A stretch of DNA of 64,000 nt, taken from Juglans regia (Eukaryota; Streptophyta; Magnoliopsida; Fagales; Juglandaceae). The stretch is from contig NC_049907.1 in the NCBI RefSeq assembly GCF_001411555.2, positions 3,790,243 to 3,854,242 on the forward strand. The letters are read 5' to 3'. Below are positions 57,956-64,000 of the stretch, in pieces; position 1 is the first letter of the stretch, and each line of letters starts with the position of its first letter. The position numbers and the translations under genes were made by a program. The notes below the pieces were generated by a model. That model made no database searches, was not told the DNA's origin, and saw only the letters and a list, made by a program, of their open reading frames with translations.

Positions 57956-60312
57956 TTAATCAACATTGGGTGTAGAAGTAGGGCCAATAGACATTGAATT
58001 TGACACCTCCACAGAATCAGCAATGTTCAAATCCCCAACAAGTTCTATCCATAAAAATTTTAAACAAAACAAGTGAAATAAAGTTACATAACAATAATAA
58101 CATAGAAGATAAAACAAAATAAATCACAAAAGATATCAAAGGTAATTTTATTACATACCCACATCCAGCTGCTTCTCAAATTCCTCCACTTCATCCATTA
58201 AAGTCCTAAGACTTATTGGACTAGAAGAAGAACGAAGCCAGTTTTGTGCACATATGAGACCCTCAACACTCATTGGATTTAAACTACTTCGAAAAGGGTC
58301 AAGTACACGACCCGCAGTGCTAAATGTAGATTCAGAGGTCACAGTAGATACCGGTATTGCAAGTACATCGCGTGCAATCTTTGAAAGTACGCGATATCTA
58401 GCTGAATTCCCCTTCCACCAAATTAGAAGGTCAAAACTATCATCTTCATCCTCACATTTTTCAGCTAGATATCTATCAACCTCTGACTTACTTTCCAAAT
58501 TGTCTTCAGATTGCAACTGTTGCTTAAATTCGGCCATCAAATTTGCCTTTCTACTCTCCGCCTTGTCAGCTGAAGGAGCTACATCTTCATTTTGGAAACT
58601 TGTGCGCTGAGGAGAATGCCCTTCTTCATTTTCCTTGTATGCCTCATACATACGGATAAATGCATTTTTCACCTTCCAACTGAAATCAATTTTTTTTGTA
58701 TGATCATGTGCATACATTTTTCCCAACCCAAAGTCAAGATATCGCATCTTGTAACGAGGATCAAGAAGAACACCAACATATAGCAACATATTCTGATTTT
58801 CCAAGTTCTCCCAATACTTGTCAAACTTTCTCTTTATATTTATGGCCATTAATCCCACCACGGGGTTTCATTCTTCACATTCCATGTTAATGGCATCTTT
58901 AATAATAACCAACTCCGGAAAAAAAATATTACAAGTTACATATTCACCCCCAGAGAATTTTAAAGTTGCATCATGGAATAATTGAAGAAACCTCACAAAT
59001 AATTGAACCTTCGCCCAATCGGATGCATTGGGAGGCCCTAACTTCTTTGACTTTCTCGTATTCACCACATGGTCCACATTTTCATCAACGACATCGTCAT
59101 CATCGTCATCTCCAATACTACTAAGGAAGCACGGATCTTCCTCCTCCAACCGATCAAAAGCCCTTTTAAATTTTGAAGCCCTCTCCAACATAAGATAGGT
59201 GGAATTCCACCTAGTCGGTACATCCAGGCAAACTAGGCCCTTAGATTGAATATCTTCCAACTCCACACATTTCTTAAATGTACTCCACCTTTGAGGGGAG
59301 GATTTAACATACTTCACAACGCCTCTCACCTTCGCAATAGACTCATCATACTCTTTTAACCCCTCACGAACAATTAAGTTCAAAATGTGGGCACAACATC
59401 GAACATGCAAGAATTCATGTTCCAAGATCGTTTCTCTCCTATACTTTGTTTTTTTTTCAAATAAGAAACAGCCCCATTATTAGAACTTGCATTATCAAGT
59501 GTGAGTGCAAGTATTTTTGGTCGCCCCCAATCATGCAAGCACATCTCTATGCCCTTACCAAGGGTATCGCCCTTGTGATTTTGAACCAAACAAAAGGAAA
59601 GAATCTTCTTGTGTAACTTCCAGTCATCATCAATAAAATGTGCTGTGAGACACATATAGTTTAGGTTTTGCACGGATGTCCATGTATCCGTAGTGAGGGA
59701 AACTCGCTGCCCTCGAAGAGCATTTTTCAACTTTTGTTTTTCCTTCAAAAACAAATTAAAACAATCCTCGGCAACCGTCATACGAGATGGAATCCCTACC
59801 CACTTAGGGCAAACCACAAGCATAAACTTCCTAAAACCCTCCCCTTCAGCATGCCTAAAGGGCAACTCATCAAGAATAATCATCTCTGCTAAGGCTTGTC
59901 GGCAAGCCTCAACACTAAATGCAATAGACACAAGTCCCCCACTTCCACTACCACTTCCACTTCCTCCCTCCACCTTCCAACCTAGAGTGGTCTGGGATTT
60001 ATCCGTCTTCTTAAATGGACATTTCCTACATTGATGCTCAATGTGATACTTCATGTTTTTCGTACCATTGGTCTTCGTATCACATGCATACGAAGCACCA
60101 CAATAATTACATGCAGCCCTAGGTTTACTTGGATCACATTTTGATATTTTTGTAAAGTGATCCCAAACAAAAGACTTAACTCTACCTCTTTGTGACCCAC
60201 CAACTGATTGATCACTTACATTGGATGGTGGTGGGTGTGGGCATGGGGGTGGGCATGGGGGTGGATGTATGTTTGGTGTTGACTCTTGCACATCATTTGT
60301 AGAAGACTCCAT
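57956..60312 (-). pseudogene. hAT transposase (two exons, one frameshift, one stop)
   Basis: Main exon 60312-58159 and last exon 58044-57956 (GATGTGG|GTATGT, TGGATAG|AA). With the frame restored it would be 747 codons. A Pro/Cys-rich start is followed by a BED zinc finger at about 43-95 (SFVWDHFTKI, CNYCGASYACD, MKYHIEHQC). Next comes the RNase H-like catalytic region (VSLTTDTWTSVQNLNYMCLT, LTLDNASSNNGAV, HVRCCAHILNLIV) and a C-terminal dimerisation domain (LLIWWKGNSARYRVLSKIA, SESTFSTAGRVLDPFRSSL). Defects are only two. An A run at 59449-59457 (minus strand) is one base short, shifting frame after SYLKKK. A TGA at 58870-58868 interrupts ECEE-stop-NPVV. All recognisable catalytic blocks survive, so decay is recent; the homopolymer change could also be a sequencing error. 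Confidence 0.9.
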
Positions 60313-61202
60313 CTATAAAAAGGACAAAATGACAAAATACTTAGAAAACAAATATTAATAGTTAAGGAGGTTCAATAAACAATGGACAGTTTCAAGTTTC
60401 AACCAATAAAATAAAATAAACTTAAACATATATTCAATTGAGTTATAACACCCAATATAAAACTTAAACCCAATATTTTATTGTATTTTACTTTCAACTT
60501 ATTTTTATGATTTAACATTATCCATCAATAATTTATTTTATCACCTCGGTATATAAGATGAGAATATGATGAAATTACAATGCATGGATAGCCTAACGAG
60601 TAATGTTTTTTTTTTAGAAGAAATGTTTTATTTGAGAATTGATAGACTAAATTCCATTAATATTTAAATTGTAAATGAAGTAATATTATAAAGTTTTAGT
60701 TAATATAGCCCTTCAAAAAGGCTTGTGATTCTAGTTAATACAGCTAATCAAGCTCTATGGGAGAAAAAGGTTGAGCAATTTAAACATGAATATGTTCAAA
60801 GAATGTGGATAACAAAAAATTTAAACATGGAAATGTTCAAAGATTTTTTTGGTTGACAGCTCCATGGAACAAAAATTATCTAGCAGGACAAGTGATTTTT
60901 TTTTTTTCAGCATGTACGCACTAAATTGATGTCCTGCAGGAAATATTAACATTTTTTCTACAGCAACTACAATTCTATTTAGCATTAAATTGATGTCCTG
61001 CAGGCGAAAACAATATTAGCATTTTTTTTTCAGCATGTAGCCAATATGTAACGAATGTACCGTGTAGAGTAGAGCATCAAGTTATCAACTACAATTCTAT
61101 TTCTAGTTTCTACCAAGTAACCAAGCAAATGTTTCCTAGAGGCTAGAGCAAAACAAAACCATTTTTATCACAAATTTCACAAGGAAATTAATTAGTCCCA
61201 GC

Positions 61203-61241
<39 letters not shown>

Positions 61242-61439
61242 CAACTAGTAGGGGCCTGCTGCAGTGCCGAGATAGAGGGTGGATCGCGGTGCTGCGGGAG
61301 GGCCCTTACCGTTGGCGGGACGGCGGGGCTGCGGGAGTAAGCTTAGGGTTTGCGGGAGCTGGGCTGCGGGATGCGAGTTGGGGAAAAAGAAATGGACGGG
61401 GTTTCTGGGGGAAGAAGAACGTAAGGCTAGAGTTATACT
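60313..61439. other. 5' region of the hAT transposase gene
   Basis: 60313-61200 is AT-rich, with two similar blocks (AAATTGATGTCCTGCAGG at about 60923 and 60986). A (GA)n tract lies at 61206-61238. 61239-61439 is GC-rich and leader-like. GTTGGCGGGACGGCGG-type sequence suggests a promoter/5' UTR for the minus-strand transposase gene, but no TSS can be fixed. Confidence 0.45.
61206..61238 (+). repeat. (GA)n microsatellite
   Basis: About 16 GA units upstream (minus strand) of the hAT transposase gene. Confidence 0.9.
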
Positions 61440-61494
61440 CCCTGAAACGGCGCCGTTTGGGTCCAAATTGGACCGAAACGGCGCCGTTTCAGGG
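61440..61494. repeat. 55-bp near-perfect palindrome containing AAACGGCGCCGTTT twice
   Basis: Two 27-base arms (61440-61466 and 61468-61494) match at 26 of 27 positions around a single central base. Each arm itself contains the self-complementary core AAACGGCGCCGTTT. Confidence 0.9.
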
Positions 61495-61511
61495 AAGTTA
61501 AGTTGAAAAAA

Positions 61512-61559
61512 AATAACTGGGTTGCGCGAAACGACGCCGTTTCGCGCAACCCAGTTATT
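61512..61559. repeat. 48-bp perfect hairpin palindrome
   Basis: Arms 61512-61533 and 61538-61559 are perfectly complementary over 22 bases with a four-base loop (ACGC). The stem is GC-rich in the middle (GGGTTGCGCGAAACG). Confidence 0.92.
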
Positions 61560-62227
61560 GTTTTCGCCTGCAGTGACTAAAACGGCACCGCTTGGGTGCC
61601 ATTTTGATCAATTTGTGATTCTTTTATCTTTTTAGCACAAAAATTAATTAGAAAAATTATTTAAATTAGTAAAATTAAAATTAAATAAACTACTTAATGT
61701 GGATTATTTAATTAACTCTTTAAAAAATAATTAATAATAATTATATTTATGATGTTAAAAGTTAATTGCTATATTATTCTAATAATAATAATAATAAATT
61801 CTTTCATCTATTAAACTTTTAAGTTTTTACATTTTGTATATGTAAATTTGTAATGTGATTAACAAATCATTGTATTTTGTATATCATTATATGATGAATA
61901 AATCATTGTATTAGGCTATTAGCCTATTAGGTATATATAGTTATAACTTATAACTTATAGTGATATTAATAATATACTATTATACAAATATTATGCTATA
62001 ATACTATAACTTTTATAATATGCTATTAAATTATTAATACTATTATACTATAACTCTTATATGAGTAAAGTTATTATAACTTATAATAGTTATATAGTTG
62101 GTAACTTGGTACTTACTACTTAGTATAATATATTATATAATACTTATATTATACTAAATAACTATTGACTATACCAATACTAAATTACTAATAGTAATAG
62201 TAATATATATTATAAATTATAATGATA

Positions 62228-62830
62228 TAGTGATACTAATACTATATATTATATAATAATACATTAATACTATAGACTTATAGTAATTAGTTATTATGAA
62301 TCATGAATCCATGATTACTTGATTAGTATAAGTTATAACTATATAATATTATTAGTATTAGACTATTAGTAAATAGTAATATACTAATATTAGTTATAGT
62401 GATTTAGTAATTAGTACAAGTTATAACTATATTATAATATTTATATTATAATGATATAGTGATACTAATACTAGATATTATATAATAAATAATAATACAT
62501 TAATACTATAGGCTTATAGTGATACATTAATACTATAGGCTTATAGTGATTAGTTATTATGAATCATGAATCTATGATTAGTATAAGTTATAACTATATT
62601 ATAATATTAGTATAACTATAACTATAGTCTTAGACTCTTACTCTATATTAGACTATTAGTATTTTTTTTTTATATACCATATTAGAGTATAGAAGACTAG
62701 AAGTAAAGTCTAGACTCTAGACTATTAGTATAAATATCAATATTACTATTAGTATAAAATTATAAATATTAGTATTAGTATAAAATTATAAATATTAGTA
62801 TTAGTATAAAATTATGAATATTAGTATTAG
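62228..62830. repeat. AT-rich duplicated and tandem blocks in the hAT element
   Basis: A block of about 120 bases (ATACATTAATACTATAG(A/G)C, then GTTATTATGAATCATGAATC) occurs at about 62228-62350 and again at 62455-62600, with a local doubling of TAATACTATAGGCTTATAGTG. At 62751-62830 a 26-27-bp unit (AGTATAAAATTAT(A/G)AATATT) is repeated three times. Confidence 0.75.
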
Positions 62831-62924
62831 ACTATTAGTTAATAATTATTTAATGGTGAGTTAGTGATAGGTTAAATGAGAATTATATAATTAATATATA
62901 TATATATATTTTTTCAATTTTAAT

Positions 62925-63090
62925 TCGGTCCGGTCCGGTCCGAAAAACCCATAGACCGTGGACCGGACAGAATTAATTCGGTCCTATAAAATTCGGACCG
63001 AGACCGACCGGTACCATTCTCGGTCCGGTCCGGTCCGGACCGAATTGGTCGGTCCGGTTGGTTTTTCCGGTCCGGACCGACCGAATATCA
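62925..63090. promoter_or_regulatory. hAT subterminal CGGTCC motif array (5' end)
   Basis: Partner of the array at 56257-56445: repeated GGTCCGGTCCGG and GGACCGA motifs next to the right terminal repeat. Confidence 0.7.
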
Positions 63091-63096
63091 CCCCTA

Positions 63097-63104
63097 TAAC
63101 ATTG
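63097..63104. repeat. hAT target-site duplication, right copy
   Basis: TAACATTG, partner of 56242-56249; FRS intron 4 sequence resumes after it. Confidence 0.93.
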
Positions 63105-64000
63105 TATGTTTACTAATTGGGTTAAGAGTCTAATACCGTTTGTCAGGTGACAACTCTTATCAGTCGTGTGTGATGTACCTCCAAAATTCTTTTCACTTTC
63201 AGCACCCAATGACAATGGCTCGGTTGATGATTCACTTGCTAGTTGGAGAGTCTTTTTAGATCTTGTAGACTCTTCCAGATTACTCGATGGTGGCATCGAT
63301 GGATGCTGTAATGATGCATGGTGTTCAAATAAATTCAATACATATATTAAAAAAAAAATCAATAAACCTAAAAACCTAAAAACCTAAAAACGATTAAAAA
63401 GAGTATACTTGATAGGTATGTTGAACTCGTGTGGACTCCTCCGGATTACTCGACGGAGGGTAGGGCATCATTGGTCCAAAAGATGGCATCAATGAAAGCT
63501 GTAGTTAGGCATGGTGTTAGAACATCCGAAATGCATATAAGGAAAAAAAAAAACTTAAAAACGTTTAAAAATAAGTTACCTGACTACCCCAAGTGCATGT
63601 ATATGGATTTGGATATGTATTTTGAGGCAACATAAATGATAGGTAGTACGGGTTTCTTGAACCATAATATTCCTATAATACACAAATAAAAAATATGTTT
63701 AACTATGTATAAACAAAAAATATATTAAACTAAATGATAATATCGGATGCAACAACATTTCCAAATGATCAATATGTTTCATATCTGAGTTGGTAAAATC
63801 GATGTAGAAGGCGTAGATGGCGTAGGTACTGTTTTATCTTTCTCTTTATCCATCCCGCTATTTCAACTGAGTTTTTAGGATAAAGTTACTAAACAAAAAA
63901 ACATAAATCATTCCACAATTGAGTACGCTAAAAAGTATAGTGGTTAAACATAAATCTTCAACTTAAATCTAGAATTTAAATACTTTTATGAATCTTGATA

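Larger units (their letters stand above)
56250..63096 (-). mobile_element. hAT (Ac/Tam3 superfamily) transposon with near-complete transposase, 6847 bp
   Basis: Begins TAGGGGTGAGTTCGG and ends CCGAATATCACCCCTA, imperfect terminal inverted repeats. Exact 8-bp TSD TAACATTG. The first 190 and last 170 bases are packed with CGGTCC/GGACCG motifs in both orientations, the subterminal array expected to bind hAT transposase. The minus-strand transposase gene occupies 57956-60312. Upstream of it come a (GA)n tract (61206-61238), a GC-rich leader and two palindromes (61440-61559). From 61600 to 62930 there is AT-rich sequence with duplicated blocks. A MITE is nested at 57444-57656. It lies in intron 4 of the FRS gene on the same strand; without it that intron would be 79 nt. 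Confidence 0.93.
53828..63853 (-). pseudogene. FRS: FAR1-related sequence (FRS) protein gene, six exons, disrupted
   Basis: Minus-strand exons 63853-63785, 63672-63580, 63498-63409, 63305-63137, 56202-54074 and 53977-53828 total 2700 nt and would give 899 residues in one frame. The first four encode a low-complexity N-terminus. The large exon has a FAR1 DNA-binding domain (about 181-263; GMEFATDKELLAYYKRYAKQ), a MULE transposase core (VIIFDTTY about 394, AIITDQD about 455, STTQRSESMN) and a SWIM zinc finger (Cys688, Cys690, Cys700, His702). A basic KRKVPPVEKATIKRKKKQ stretch follows. FRS proteins are transcription factors domesticated from Mutator-like transposases, or may still be transposases. 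Two breaks are visible: a TAG at 55306-55304 where the family has Trp (WLFRA-stop-LECMNG), and exon 1's expected GT donor reading AT at 63784. A 6.85-kb hAT sits in intron 4. Exons 3 and 4 look duplicated from one another. Confidence 0.82.

Noticed and set aside
61245..61506. Overlapping 70-75-codon frames in the GC-rich hAT leader
   Set aside because: Open in several frames on both strands because of base composition and the palindrome; no transposase similarity.

Overview
This window is plant nuclear DNA. The genes have GT-AG introns, the DNA between them is very AT-rich, (CT)n/(GA)n microsatellites are common, and transposable elements are dense and nested. The gene set (DUF620, DUF1195, ANP32-like, F-box, PERK kinase, FAR1-related and GRF zinc-finger proteins) is that of a flowering plant. 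The ATGAGATGAGATG-type MITE family suggests a woody eudicot, perhaps Juglandaceae/Fagales. That placement is inference from memory, not a search.

Layout: (1) 1-868, last exon of a DUF620 gene cut by the left edge. (2) 3647-15184, a three-exon DUF1195 membrane-protein gene whose second intron is 10.9 kb and is filled by a nest of transposons: two head-to-head Ty1/copia fragments, an L1-type LINE inserted in one of them (TSD GTTTTTGAA), and a non-autonomous hAT element inserted in the LINE (TSD GCCATTGA). (3) 17569-22014, an old non-autonomous LTR retrotransposon whose interior is noncoding and built of degenerate tandem repeats. (4) 24316-27646, a plant ANP32-like LRR/acidic-tail protein gene with a SINE in its intron. 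(5) 30.8-38.2 kb, a tandem duplication of an F-box protein gene including its 5' noncoding exon and leader intron. Copy 1 carries a TRIM element whose empty site survives in copy 2, and copy 2 carries a tRNA-like insertion missing from copy 1. (6) 40174-44106, a complete eight-exon PERK receptor-like kinase gene. (7) 46720-50380, a decayed hAT transposon. (8) 52735-53181, a small GRF zinc-finger/membrane protein gene. (9) 53828-63853 (minus), a six-exon FAR1-related (FRS/MULE transposase-derived) gene. It is broken by a Trp-to-stop change and probably by a lost splice donor, and a 6.85-kb hAT element that is autonomous by structure (BED finger and dimerisation domain present, TSD TAACATTG) sits in its fourth intron.

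The host genes appear unrelated in function. What links the window is insertion history: at least four insertions can be dated relative to one another, because removing the element plus one target-site copy restores a sensible sequence, or because a paralogous empty site is present. The strongest candidates for something under-described are the FAR1-like/GRF-membrane-protein gene pair, which could be two genes of one Mutator-like system; the two near-perfect GC-rich palindromes in the leader of the hAT transposase; and the tandem-repeat-built non-autonomous LTR element.
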